This document shows positions 1 to 11,949 of a stretch of 52,607 nucleotides of DNA, piece by piece. Origin of the DNA: Pholiota molesta (Eukaryota > Basidiomycota > Agaricomycetes > Agaricales > Strophariaceae); contig JACGCK010000277.1 in the NCBI GenBank assembly GCA_014925825.1, positions 1 to 52,607 of the forward strand, in the 5' to 3' direction. Under the pieces are notes generated by a model. That model had not been told where the DNA came from and made no database searches. It was given only the letters and a program-made list of their open reading frames with translations. Within the stretch, counting starts at the first letter, position 1; the number at the start of each line of letters is the position of its first letter. The position numbers were made by a program, and so were the translations under genes.

Positions 1-773
1 GGAGCAATGGATGGAACTCACATCCATTGTAGCCCATCAAAGGAGGAGTGGGATGCTGCTCGGAATTGGAAAGGCAAGTTAACACAGAACACATTGGCTT
101 GTTGCTCTTTCGATTTCCGATTCCAGTATATCCTGAGTGGCTGGGAAGGATCAGCAGCTGATGCATCTCTTTTCCATAATGCCCGCCTCAATGATTTACG
201 GATCCCTGAAGGCAAATATTATTTGGCAGATGGGGGATTTGGGGTTTGTGATTCTTTATTGATACCCTATCGTGGTGTACGGTACCATCTTGCTGAGTGG
301 GGACTTGCAGGTGTCCGGTATTTTATTTTATATTTGTCTTTGATTTTCTTACTAAAATAATGAATAGACCCGCCAATCGTGAAGAACTCTACAATCTTCG
401 CCATGCATCAGCTCGCAATGTTGTTGAGCACATTTTTGGCTCTTTGAAGAAGCGCTTTGGCATTTTAAAATCTTCACCACAATACGATATGGATATTCAA
501 GCTCGTATTCCACCAGCCCTAGCAGCCATACACAACTTTATCCTGAAGCATGATCTTACTGAAGCAGAAGAGATTGCTCAGGACAATGCAGGTGACCCTT
601 TACCTGGGAATCTTCCATTAGAAAGGGATTTTGGCACTCTTGCACGGGGAGCTCCAAGCGTAGCTGAAAAGACATGTGCAAAATTAAAACGGGATACAAT
701 TGCGCAGGCGATGTGGGTCAGTTATCAAGATATTTTGGCTCAACGTAACCAGATGGAAGGAACATTAGAATAA
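1..773 (+). CDS. PIF/Harbinger-type DDE transposase, C-terminal part (5' end outside window)
   Basis: The frame is open from base 1. A 50-nt intron at 318-367 (GTATTT...AATAG) joins two reading frames in phase and gives one protein ending at the stop at 771-773. All three acidic catalytic positions of the DDE_Tnp_4 fold are visible: D in MDGTHI at the start, D in YLADGGFG near residue 75, and E in VVEHIFGSLKKRF about 45 codons after the intron. The conserved NLRHASARN segment starts just after the splice. The enzyme would cut and paste its own element, normally together with a SANT/Myb partner, and such a gene lies tail-to-tail 70 nt downstream. No stop or frameshift is seen in the visible part, so this copy may be young or still active. 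Seen: motifs and frame. Known: Harbinger needs two proteins. Unknown: the N-terminus and left terminal repeat. Confidence 0.85.
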
Positions 774-842
774 ATGATATTGTATCACGTAATGACAGGG
801 TATATGTTGGGGTATCGGAAAAGGAATGTGGGTAAAATTAGT

Positions 843-1923
843 TTACTCTTCATCAGAAAATAAAGGATCCTCCATTTTGAGCTTGACTTGCACCCAATTC
901 TTGTGAAGCTTGGTGTTCTTTGCGACCTGAACATAACCTTCAGCTGCATATGTTTCTTTCTCCAGAACATCAATCAAACACGCAAGCTCATGACCACTGA
1001 GCCAATATGCCTCGAGCTCCATCGCTTGAGCAATTGCAGACTGCTTACGAGCTAGAGTGGAGGGGCCATCAGGCAAGAGAGCCTTCTCAAGAAGGCTAGT
1101 GACCCAATCATATGAGCTAGCAATACTACCAATTAATTTGCTTGAGGGTGTTTCGCGGACTCTCTTTGTCTCACTTGAATGTGGTACAGAGCTGGCAGCA
1201 CATTTGCGTCCAGAAACTACATGTCTCTGGATAGCACTCCGGGGAGGAGTAGCAGTCTAAGAGTCAAAAATGCCAATCAGAGATAAGTAAAAGAAATAGC
1301 AATGAAAACACACCAGTTGACTATCCTCAGGCATAGTCTCAACCTCACTTCCTTCCTCAGTGTCTATCCAATCATCATCCAGACCTCCAGCCTCAGGAGT
1401 TGCATCGCTGGCAGTAACAGTAGGTGTCTGTGATGCATGAAAGACGTGTGAGCCCTTCGGAGCAGCATGGCCACAAAGAATGTCGTATCGGGAGAGGTAT
1501 GGCCAGCCTTTATTGCGAAAAGGTGCAGCATCAGGATGGTGCTCGATGTACTCCAGCCATTTCCCCTCTTTGGCCTCGATGTCAGAGTCAATATTGGCAC
1601 CTAATTCATCATCCCATGACCAGCCAGAGTTTTTCCTAATTGCACAGACAACTTCATAGGTGGCCTTGAGCTAAAAACAAGGTTTAATACAAATTTAGTA
1701 GATAGAGAAAGCTACGCACCAATTGATACTTTGCTCTACAAGAATCCTTGCTTTTATCCCCACCACGAGTCTTTGTTGCATTGACTTTTGCTGCAGCCGC
1801 AACCCAAGTAGTTGTCTTGAATCCACCTTCTCCACCTTCAGACTTCTTCTCGACAAGGAAATCAAGTAAGACCACCTCGTCTGAGGGTGTCCAGTAGGCA
1901 CGACTTGTACCACGAGGTGGCAT
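843..1923 (-). CDS. SANT/Myb-like DNA-binding protein of the Harbinger element
   Basis: Three exons, complement(join(843..1256,1314..1670,1720..1923)), with introns of 57 and 49 nt, encode an uninterrupted protein of 324 residues. The start chosen is the ATG at 1923, which places the YWTPSDE motif at residue 10; an upstream in-frame ATG at 1971 is possible. The N-terminal half is a trihelical Myb/SANT-like domain: WTPSDEVVLLDFLVEKK, then a TTTW helix, then SCRAKYQ, continuing over intron 1 into the LKATYEVV helix and SGWSWDD. The C-terminal half is acidic and serine-rich, with a helical end (QSAIAQAMELEAYW). Proteins of this kind bind element ends and bring the DDE transposase to them. Convergent orientation with the transposase and open frames in both suggest one unit. 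No terminal inverted repeat could be identified downstream. Confidence 0.8.
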
Positions 1924-3839
1924 AGAGTGAGGGGAGGGGAGAGAATGCTGGCCAGTGAGACACGCTGGCATGCATCACAGGCTTGTCACACTGTGGCACG
2001 GCAAACGGTCCGGGTTTACATTTATGGAAATCCATTCGTGATATGAACACCTGTTCATATTGCCGAATGGACTCTAAGGTATTAGCGATGCAGACAAAGT
2101 AAGTTAAAATAGTAGGCACATCTCAGAGTCAGACACGGTGAGAGGCTTGCTATCGGGCAAGACCTTGAATCAGAAAACACAAAAAGCGGAGCGAGATCCT
2201 AAACTTCAGGCCGAGTGATGCCCTTCCGTAGTTATTCGATCTTTTTATAAGTTGTGTGTGTGTTGCTCTGGGTATGATTTTCTTTTTCTGAGGTCCTACT
2301 TTTGACAGTAAGTTGCCTTGCTCGTTCGATATTTTTAGGGAAGGAGTTATTTTTAGGATCAATCGCTGAGTATCCCGTAACTTTGTTGATTCTGGCTCAG
2401 GAAAGGTAAACATTGTTTTATTGGTGGTAAATGCTCTGGTAACTCGCTAATCAATCTCATCAATGCTCTCATTCGCTAGGTGGACTTCCACGTGGCTACA
2501 ATCGCCGTAGTACCGTGTACTATGAGTCCTGGTGTCTCGAAATACGTGACAATAGCTCGTCGCTATTTAAATCTTCGCAACACTCTCTCAATATACGCGG
2601 CCGCGGATCACTAGCCTGGAACTGTGTTCAGTCCGACCTCAAGCTGTGATAGTCTCGACGAGTTATAGCACTCGGCGCTGAAACAAGTCCGTATTTTTAT
2701 CCCTTAGTGCTTGAACGTTTATAGTTCAAATAAAATGGGTACTGATTGCTTGGCTTAACTACACTACCTACTGGTAATTTATACTACTACAAGTGTATGG
2801 TCCCGGGCCCCAACATTAATACATACAAACGGTTCACAAACAGTCCAGCATTCTTAGATTCCGATTCCTATCCTTTTGGGTAGTGATTGCTCAGCGGTAT
2901 AGGCCCAGGCCTTAGCTGCATTCCTCGCGACTCTATACCCTCTGCCCATGTTCTCTTTTCCATGTGAAATACCCTGGTTTTTAGGTCACCAGACCATTAT
3001 TCTTCATCATCTCTGTCTCTCTGCTTATTGATTTCTTTGCTGCACCTGACTTGCAGCTTTGCTAGACGCCTTTGCGCTTATTCACGCTTTAACAGCTATC
3101 TGCGTTCTATCTTTAGCAGCTGAATATAGATGCACGGTCTATTTTAGAGCTTTTAGCTATAATCCCGGCTCGGGGAGCTGTGTTCCGTGCATGATGCTGT
3201 GCTTCGGATCACTAGGGAATGTCTGTTCCGTTTTTTTTACTGCTTGTCCCGTGTAGTGGTTTAAGCGCACGCATAGGTAGTATTCGAGTATCAAATGGAT
3301 AGCTGTTTTTGTTAAACTGTCTCCCGGCTTGCAGTTGAGTTACAATTTACTGTAACATCGTCCGCTACCATTGTCACAGACAACTGTCTTTAATCTCTTT
3401 ATTGAATTTATGCACCACTAATGAGTTCTCAGTCCGGGACGACTTAAACTCCTCCGCCAGCTGACTGGTATTTCTACTGATAAAAAGGCAAAATATTGCG
3501 GGTTTCATGTATAGCCGAAACCACGCCCTATCAACGGTATGTGGGTGACAGATGAGGTGTGCCGTCGTAGTTCTACTAGTATAAGTAATGTGGAGAAAAA
3601 TGGAATGAGCATGAACGTGCACGTTCTTGTAGGTCTACAATACATGGAGTATTGGAAATGTAATTTAGCGATACGTTAAGCTTGAATAGGAAGTGGTTTG
3701 GATAAAAGGAGAAAAGGATAATGAAATAGAATTGGTAAGTACGAACAAGAGACCATGTCATGTATATCTCAACAAGATCAAATAAAGCAAAATAGATATA
3801 CTTTATAAACATTTCCATTATCATCCATTTTCTCTCTAA
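1924..3839. other. No gene recognised (decayed repeat-like DNA)
   Basis: This stretch holds only short, out-of-context reading frames. It contains a GGATCACTAG motif twice (near 2606 and 3206) and pyrimidine-rich tracts, but no recognisable domain, RNA gene or terminal repeat. It probably contains the right end of the Harbinger element and the edge of the KDZ fragment. Confidence 0.5.
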
Positions 3840-4690
3840 CTAGATCTCCACTATCAGGTGTAGGATTGCAATAAGTCTGGCATAATTGATCAGTTGCCTT
3901 GTGATTGCTATAGTGATAGGTGTCCACAATAAAATGAGTAGTCTGAGACCACTCATTCCAATAGTGTGGTTAAAGTGCCAACATCCACAAAACCTAAATA
4001 CAATATTAGATCTGTCCAATATAAATAATAATCACTTACCAAACAAGCTTTGTTGATACAAATATATGTAGGCTGATGTTCTTTATTTGGATATACCACC
4101 GTGTCCAACCAATTGAGAATATTAGTTGGAGACTCAGCTTTATCAAATAAAGTCCATGCTAAAAGAACTCCACATGGTGTACAAATGGTTTCAATGTAAT
4201 AATTTGTTTGGTGAAAGATAATGTCGGTGAACCTGTTCATTTTGGTTTTCATCATGTGGTTGGTGTGCTCGCTGTACTCGATTTTGTTGCCAAGGCTGGG
4301 CTTCATTGGGGCGCTGTATAATACGTCGGATTCCATGAATGGTTGACTTGCTTTTACTGGCTTTATGTCTTCTCCATTCTGGTGCATGTTGGTGACAAGC
4401 CAGAGTATTTGGCTCACAGTCTTCATTACATCCCACAATATGACATCTATTACATATTTAATAATATAAAAATGAACATAGTTGATGTACAATACCTTAT
4501 ACCATATTCAATTTCATGCTGTCGACAGAATGCACCACCCAGAGCATTCTTTAAATCTTTGGTGCAATTTTCAAAAGCACAATGCTATTAAAAAATAGTA
4601 AGTCAATAAATATATAAATAAAATAGTTGAGAATATACCACAGGTGCCATGACAGCTCCATCAATTACCACCATCGTACAAGGTATTGCA
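3840..4690 (-). pseudogene. KDZ-type transposase fragment, broken
   Basis: Read on the minus strand, conserved pieces follow one another in order: a TMVVIDGAVMAPV block near 4680, an intron, CAFENC...GGAFC and HIVGCNEDCEPN (paired Cys/His cluster), a tract ending HYLSPNK, then YIETICTPCGV, SPTNILNWLD, YICINKACLV and finally THFIVDTYHYSNHKATD with LCQTYCNP near 3850. This order matches the Kyakuja-Dileera-Zisupton transposases of mushrooms, where FIVDxYHY lies in the catalytic core. The copy is dead: a one-base shift separates HYLSPNK from YIETIC near 4200, an in-frame TAA lies near 3975, and the rest of the core is missing. The piece is truncated on the 5' side against the repeat block at 4749. 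Confidence 0.75.
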
Positions 4691-4748
4691 TCTACAACAT
4701 TTGGCTGACCTGGCTGTGGCTTTCATGGTTGTGTACATTCAAAACTAA

Positions 4749-4996
4749 CCACTGGTTGACCACTGGTTCGCTGGTTTGGGCACTTAACCACTGGTTGACT
4801 GCTGGTTGACCGCTGGTTTGGGTGCTTAACCGCTAGTTGACCACTGGTGACCGCTGGTTCCAGTACTTGACCAGTGGTGACCAGTGGTTGACCAGTGGTT
4901 ATTCAGACCCATAGTAACCACAGTCTAATCAACCATCTATTATATTTGGCATTTTTAACCAAACCAGTGGTTGACCAGTGGTGACAACTGGTTAAA
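4749..4996. repeat. Foldback-like repeat of CTGGTTGACCA units
   Basis: About 250 bp are made of variants of ACCACTGGTTGACC on the left and ACCAGTGGTTGACC on the right. The first about 33 bases (AACCACTGGTTGACC... CTGGTTTGG) are roughly the reverse complement of the last about 36, so the block can fold back on itself. It sits between the broken KDZ fragment and the end of the broken hAT coding region and cuts the hAT frame just after its dimerisation motif. It may be a non-autonomous hAT-like end or miniature element. No matching target duplication is visible at its edges. Confidence 0.6.
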
Positions 4997-7900
4997 TGCA
5001 GTGGAGTGATAAGACCTCGGGTTGTGGTCATTTTTTCTGAAGAGAATACCCTCTTGCACAGAACGGACGAGCCTTGGATAGGCAAGATGTTGAGGGCAAG
5101 TCTATAAATAGTTGGCCACTGCACTTGATTCCTCTACCAGGGCATAGAAAACCAGTATATGAATATTTGGGGCTGATGTCAAGAACATTACCTCCCAGAA
5201 CTGGACTGCTGATTCTGACAAGGTGGTTTCAAGGAAATAGGATGTGATCTCATCTTGCAGCATTCTGGACGTTGATTGCTTAATGGGTGAGTCAAATCCT
5301 AGTACTGTACAAATACAACCACTAGCTCTATCGAATATTTTGTGACACATTTTTGTCAAGTGCTCTTGGGCTCAAACCAATTTTTTTTGTGTGACAAGGC
5401 TATAAAGTGCTCAAAATTTCGGCCATTTTGCACTGAAAATCATGCAAAAACTGCGATTTGCTCAAGATTTTTTGGGAATCCTTTTCGACAAAGTGCATCA
5501 TTTTTTTTTGTGAGTGTGACTAATGGCAAAATGTGCTCTGCTCTAAGGGCTCTGTGACATGTGATGAGAGCCATGTCACTTGCCCAGGACCAGCATATTA
5601 TGGCCTAACTACCTTGGCTCCATGATTGCTGTAAATCATTGTAGAATGGCTGAAGCTAAGGACACATTAATATAAAGACTAGTACCGATTTATTGTTTTG
5701 AAAATTGACTTACAGCTTTCAGAAAAATTGTGCAAGCTTTCACCACCATTTCTGGTGTCATCCTTCTCTCGAAATATTGCAGCTTAAAGCGAGGGTTTAT
5801 CACTGTAGATCGGATATGAGTTTGTATTGAATGATAATAAATATGAATAAAGCAAACTTACATGTAGCAAGAATATTGGCCGGGACAACGTCTAACCATC
5901 CTTGGTAAGTTTCAAGCTTGTCAATTCCTTTCTGTATGATGTCTGTGGCTTCTGGAATATTGACTTGTGCTCTTTTCCACCATTCAATTATTGCCTGGAA
6001 TGCGGGAATTGCTTTCCCCAAGGAAGGTGTTTTCTCCTCAGAGAAAAGTTGTTGAAAGGCATTTGGTATCTGCAACAGAAATTAAATCCAAAGCTATGAG
6101 TATAATTTAGGATAGAGAGTGACTGACCTGGAGGATTCTCTCGACAACTTTGAGTGCATCCCACTCAGCTTTGCTAAGCTGATAATCTTTGAGCCCACTA
6201 TCAGCTTGTGACATGTAGGTATCAATTGCCTAAAATTTGCCACTGTCAATATAGAATTATAGTCAAGACTTTAACTCATTTCTTACAATATGTATTTCCA
6301 GGGCACGGGACATCATCAACAGTGTTGCTGACCATCTAATTTTAATGTCACAGATTAATTGTAGGTCATCGAAGCCAAGCCTCTTTAGTATATCCAAAAA
6401 TCCTTGATGGTGCAAAGAAGATGATCAAATCTTCAAGCATAATATATTTAGTACACAGAAGATAAAATTCAAATCAAATCACTTACATTACAGATAGCAC
6501 TTCACAGCAAGGCAATAGGATCACAACATATCACATCAAAAAATGATGCAGAGTCTTCAAAATGTTCTGCGGGTGGATGATAGGCTTCAGCATCCTCTGC
6601 AGCAAAATCCATCTTTGTAAAAGCAGGCAGAACGGCCTTGCACACCAGATTGATGATATGAGGAAGGCATCTGTTATTTTCAGATTAACATATGCTTCTT
6701 AATCAATCAATGATCATTGATTGTCATGATTGATGGTCAATTAATGGTGTACCAAACTCTGTGTGTTAGTTTGTCAAATAGAATGTGCCATCTATGAAGG
6801 AGCCTTTCCAATGCAGCAACAAATGTATTGTTGTTGCTTGCATTATTGAGTGTGATCCACCCAATCTAATATCAAGTTATATTTAGTGTCTAATGGCATC
6901 TGAATCATAATATACATTCATATATACCTTTTCTGTGGCACCTATGTGATCTAAGATAGCCAGAAAAGCTTGAGTGAGATGATCACCGGTATGCCTACCA
7001 GGGACTTGGTAGAACCCAACCAAATTGGTTTGCATGACAAGCTTTTGATAAGTATTGCCTTCATCATCTTTTACCAAAGTAACCTCAACCCAATGAGCAG
7101 TCACTGCCATATACGGAACAAGATTCAGATCGGTCCACAAATCCATTGTGAACAATATTTTGCCAATGCAGTTTTTCTATGAAAGAATATCAAATTGAAG
7201 CCATATTAATGCGAGTAATTTACCTACAGAGATTGCACTCTTGAGCATAGCCAAATGCTCCTCCATTCACTCCATAATATGTTCTCAGAGTTTGGTTTCC
7301 TTCCGAATGTTCTTGTCATCAAGATCTTCCCATAGAAGAAGGAAGATTTTTCGCAGCCTTGGGCTCTTCATCAAGCTAATTGCCTAAATAAATAAGTAGG
7401 GACAATCTATAAGCAATAAAATATTCAAGTAGAAAAATGGTGACATACTACATCATCAGCAATAATGAAGTCGGTCAGTGCATCCAAAAATGCTTCTTTC
7501 GAAAAAGGAACATGGTTTTGTTGCTGAGATTGGTCATCATCTTTTGGAGCAATGCATCCATCATGTTCAGCTTGGTATTGTTGTGCAAGATTGATAGCAT
7601 CTGCACCATGGATTTCAGTGTTCAGCCTGTCACATGAATCCACCCACTCCTGCAAGTGATACTCAAACAAGTGCCATCTGAGAATGCTTGTCGAAGTTTT
7701 GTTGGAATATGTCTTTATGCAATGACTGCTCTGAGTTTCCTTAATTTTCCTTGAAAAATATAATTTTTAGATGCATGCCGATATACTGGTTTAATTGTAC
7801 TCACTCGCAGAAAGTGCAGACACATTTGACTGCATCCTTGGGAAAGAATTCCCAAATATCTTTCACATCTTGATTGCCTTGAGCATGGCTAGATGCTGTG

Positions 7901-8340
7901 GAATTTGCACTGGCATCGGCATAGTAAATGCCTAAGATATTAAACTAGTAGCATTCTATGAATGAATTAATGGGCACTTAACTCGCTGCTGGGCATTTGG
8001 TGCATTATCATCTGGATCAGATGAGGTTGGTGAGACAGTGATGTCAATGTATTCACTAATTTCACTTGAATCATTGCCACATTCACCAAGGGTGCCAAAG
8101 AGAGTAGATTGAGATGCCTGATTCTCTGTTGGGTTGCAAGACTGTGTGAATATGTCATCAGGTTCCAAATTATCAATGCCAATGCATTTGGGGGGTGCAG
8201 CTATAGAAAAAATATTAAATACAGAGCATTTATAAAGGCAAATGGCTTGAAATGCATTCAGGTGAAAAATGAACTAACCAATCTGTTTAGGAGCTTTCTG
8301 TGCTGGATGTTGCCAACCTCTCATTGCCGCCCCTCGAGCG
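4997..8340 (-). pseudogene. hAT-family transposase with BED finger, degraded
   Basis: Exon-like blocks of a hAT (Ac-like) transposase follow in order on the minus strand. A BED zinc finger lies near 7900-7650 (WEFF, CTFC, then LRWHLFEYH). The RNase H-like core includes MDLWTDLN near 7150, GRHTGDH, IGWITLNNASNNN near 6850, WHILFDKL and ICCDPIA near 6530. A helical region with QLFSEEKTPSLGKAIPAFQ follows near 6050. The C-terminal dimerisation block (LALNILPIQGSSV...RVFSSEK) lies near 5090-5020. Many blocks are separated by AT-rich introns, and the reading frame cannot be followed continuously; several blocks end in stops. The 3' end is cut off by the CTGGTTGACC repeat block. This is a fossil; no terminal inverted repeats were found for it. 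Confidence 0.75.
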
Positions 8341-9435
8341 CAGCTACCTTGTTTTCCCCATCAATTAGCAGGAGGATCTAAGGGATGGTAGATGCATGAG
8401 CAGTGTAATCTTGAAGAGGAATCAATGGAATATATGAATACCTTCTCCGTATCCTTCAACCTGGAAAACCGTCTGCAGCGGTGGGTTCTCTGTACCAGGA
8501 ATATTGGTAGCAGGGCGATTCAGAGCACTACTGCAGGGAGGCATTAATGAGAATACTTTAGCTTGCTGTAGATGAGTACAGGCAAGTATGGGAATTTAAT
8601 TAGCCCAAGTCCATTGTAGATACTTGATTTTATACTGCTTAGACATTTTGAAAATAAAGACAGAAGTAATGGTTGAATCCTTTGGCCTGATCTCATTCAA
8701 ACTTTGCTATAAACAGTCATATGTTACAGGGTGTGTTGATAGGTAATTGGCTGTCCACATATAATGCTGTCTATGTGGATTCTTTCTGGGACACTGACTT
8801 AACTTTGTACAGGACTAAATGTAGCTCATACAACAATAATATCTGGTATATTTATGGCTGATGCTCGTTTGCTCAATGCTGAGTCGCTGACCCATGATGC
8901 TGCTATGGCACTACATGTCAATGCAATCAGCCGATGCCTTGAAAAAGAATGTTGTCACTTGTTGCTTTGCAGTAATGAGGTGGAAGCCTTGAATAACTTG
9001 AATGTTCATCTACGTGTAAATCTCACTGTCTACCACGTAGATATGCCATTTATACAGAGAATCAGTGACTTATGGTGACTTTCCCAGCTAATCTTGGGAT
9101 GTCCAGATATTTTTGCTTTGTTCTCATTTGCTGATCATCGGGCCTCACAATCTAACTTCAAAAACATATATAATAGGTCATTTATATTATATTACATGTG
9201 TTTTTATGCGGATTTGATTGGTGTGGCACTCTCCACAACATGAATTAGGATGACACATGCCCTCACGCGCATCTCGTGCACTCCCAATGTGCCTGCTCCA
9301 TAAATAGCAACTGAGTTGGCACTCAAGTGGCAAGTGAGCCAAAGCCAGCCCTGAGTCAGTCATGAGAAATATTCTCACTTGACTTAATTATGGCCCGCCT
9401 GGCTCGGCTTATTCTCAATTTAACTCACTTGGCTT
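8341..9435. other. No gene recognised; short palindromic patch near 9310-9455
   Basis: No coherent coding block was found. Between about 9310 and 9455 the motif AAGTGAGCCAA recurs in inverted form (CTCACTTGGCTT), spaced about 110 bp, next to repeated GGCTTGGCAGCC-like words. This could be the end of a small element inserted just before the helicase remnant, but the evidence is thin. Confidence 0.35.
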
Positions 9436-11783
9436 GTGGCTTGGCAGCCAAGCGGCAACAACACTAATGGGCACTATTTCTTGGCATCTGAAGCTGCATG
9501 GCAAATTTTCCACTTTGGCTTACACAACCAAGACCCACCTGTTATTCGACTGCAGGTTCATCTACCTGGCCAACATATGGTCATGTTCGATCCAAATGAA
9601 GACACCAAGCACATCTGCAAACATGCACTTACCAAGCGCAGCACATTAACTGCCTTCTTCAAAGCAAATGCAGACAATGGCCCTCTTGGAGAGGAAGCAT
9701 GGAAGTACACATACCAAGAGTTTCTGCAACATTTTACATGGGTGAAGGAAGACAATAGCAGCTGGAAGTCATAAAGCTTTGCCAGTGTGGCTTTTCCCTA
9801 GGTTATATGTACTTTGTGCCACCAACCGGGGGAGAACGTTTCTATCTATGAATACTTCTTACCATTGTCAAAGGTGCAAAGTCATTTGAGGACCTAAGAA
9901 GCATATAATGACATCACATATTCCACATTCCAACAAGCCTGTATCATGTGTGGCCTACTTGAAGATGATGGTGAGTGCGATCAATGTCTCCAAGAAGCCT
10001 GTACAATGCAAACAGGAAATCAGCTTCACCAACTTTTCACAACATTACTCCTCTTTTGTGATGTGTCCAATCCTAATCAGCTATGGACCAACTTCTGCCA
10101 ACATATATGCAATGATCTCCATCATTGTCTTCAAACAACAATGCATATTGACAATCCCTCAGAAACCCAGATTTATGACTATGGCCTCTAGAGTATCTAC
10201 TAAACAAGATTCTTGAGGAATCTGGGAAATTTTTGGACCACTGGCCATTGATGCCGAAACCACAGTATGATTGGGCTGGACGAGACACAAATCCATTAAT
10301 TGCAGAACAGCTCAACTACCATCCTCAACACAAATGACAGCAGTTTGAAGAACGGCTTCCGAAACTCAACTCTGACCAATTCCATGCTTTTGACACCATT
10401 GTTCAAGCCATCGACCAACAACATCCTTCACTCTACTTTCTTGATGGACCTGGGGGAATGGGGAAAATGTTTGTGTACACAACACTCTGTCACAAACTAC
10501 AAAATGAAGGCCACATAGTGCTAGCTGTAGCCTCCTCTGGAATCTCTGCACTTCTCATTCCTGGGGGGCACACTACACATTCAATGTTCAAAATTCCCCT
10601 GAATGCAGTCCCTGGTGAATCAGTGTGTAATGTCCCAAAAAAAACAGTAGACTCACTGATCTCTTCCAACAAACAACACTCATCGTTTGGGATGAAGCTC
10701 CTGCCCAGCATTTTGCTGACCTTGAAGCTGTTGATAAAACACTTTGTGACATTTGTGGTGTCGATCTCCCTTTCAGTGGTTTGGTATTGCTTTGTGGAGG
10801 TGATTTCAAACAAACTCTTCCTGTCATCACAAGCAGCAATCCAGCTGATACCACCAATGCCACAATCCAATGTTTGTATCTATGGCCATCCTTCCAAGTG
10901 CTTCATCTTTGTGAAAATAGTGACTCAGCCATGTGAATGCAGATTGAAACTTTGCAGAATGGCTTCTGCAAATTGGGTGTGGGGAGGGATTACCGGATAA
11001 CAGAAATTTAAAGATCCCAGATAACCTGCTCTGCGGGTCTTCCAATGAACTCATCGACTTTATTTATCCCGATGTCAATACCACTCCTCCTCCACCTTGC
11101 CATTACTTTTCTGATTGCATGATCCTTGCCCCCCAAAATACCGATGTGTTTGAGATCGATGATAAGGTCCTCAGCCGAATGCATGGGCAATCTCACACAT
11201 ATTATAGTGCTGACAAACTTATTTGCAAACCTGGGGCCAATCCCGATGTTCAAGGCAATAATCGACAACCACCACCTATTCCCCTTGAATTCATCCGGGA
11301 TGTTGACAAAACAAGTCTTTCCCCAGGAACACTCACTTTGAAAGAAGGCTGTCCCATTATTTTACTGTATAACCTTAACCCCACATGTGGTCTATACAAT
11401 GGAACATGACTGATCATTACTTGGATGATGGAACATGTAATCAAGGCTCAAATTGTTGCTGGAAGTCATGATGGTGACTTGGTTTTAATACCTCGGATTA
11501 CCCTCACTCCACAGCAAAATTGTACCCATCATTCCTGAAAATTCAGTTGATGACAATTCCCCATTCGCCTCGCATTTGCTCTCACCATCAACAAGAGCCA
11601 AGGCCAATCTGTTTAATACATTGGTATCGACTTATGTGTGCCTGTGTTCTCCCATAGCCAATTATATGTCACATTTTCTCAAGCGACATCAAGTCAACAT
11701 GTTCATGTGCTACTTCAACCATGTAGTTATAATGTTGATGGTACCACCAAAAATGTAGTATATCCAGAAATCCTCCTAGATTA
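9436..11783 (+). pseudogene. Helitron-type PIF1 helicase, broken
   Basis: The plus strand carries the usual order of a fungal Helitron helicase region: a block with EAAWQIF, RLQVHLPGQ and TAFFKANA (9480-9680), YTYQEF near 9710, then the helicase. Walker A is altered (GPGGMGKM at about 10448-10471), Walker B reads VWDEAPAQH, motif III reads CGGDFKQTLPVI, and near the end come LTINKSQGQS and a VPVFSHSQLYVTFSQ block. Several frameshifts and stops separate them (for example near 9775, 10650, 10940 and 11520), and the Walker A threonine is replaced. PIF1 helicases unwind DNA during rolling-circle Helitron transposition. The Rep nuclease part was not found, and no CTRR-type 3' end was located. Clearly non-functional. 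Confidence 0.8.
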
Positions 11784-11949
11784 GATTGGGATTAGATAGC
11801 TTTTATACCTGTAAAGATTTTGGAGAATGTCTTACTTTTCAAGCTATATCAGTTCTGGTACATTCTGGCTATGACTATGGTTATGTCATACCAACCACCA
11901 TATAAAACATAAATCGAGCATACCCCAAACATGATCTTTATTCTTTACA

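Noticed and set aside
4749..4996. CRISPR-like array
   Set aside because: The repeated word is short, variable, present in both orientations, and without uniform spacers; the genome is eukaryotic.
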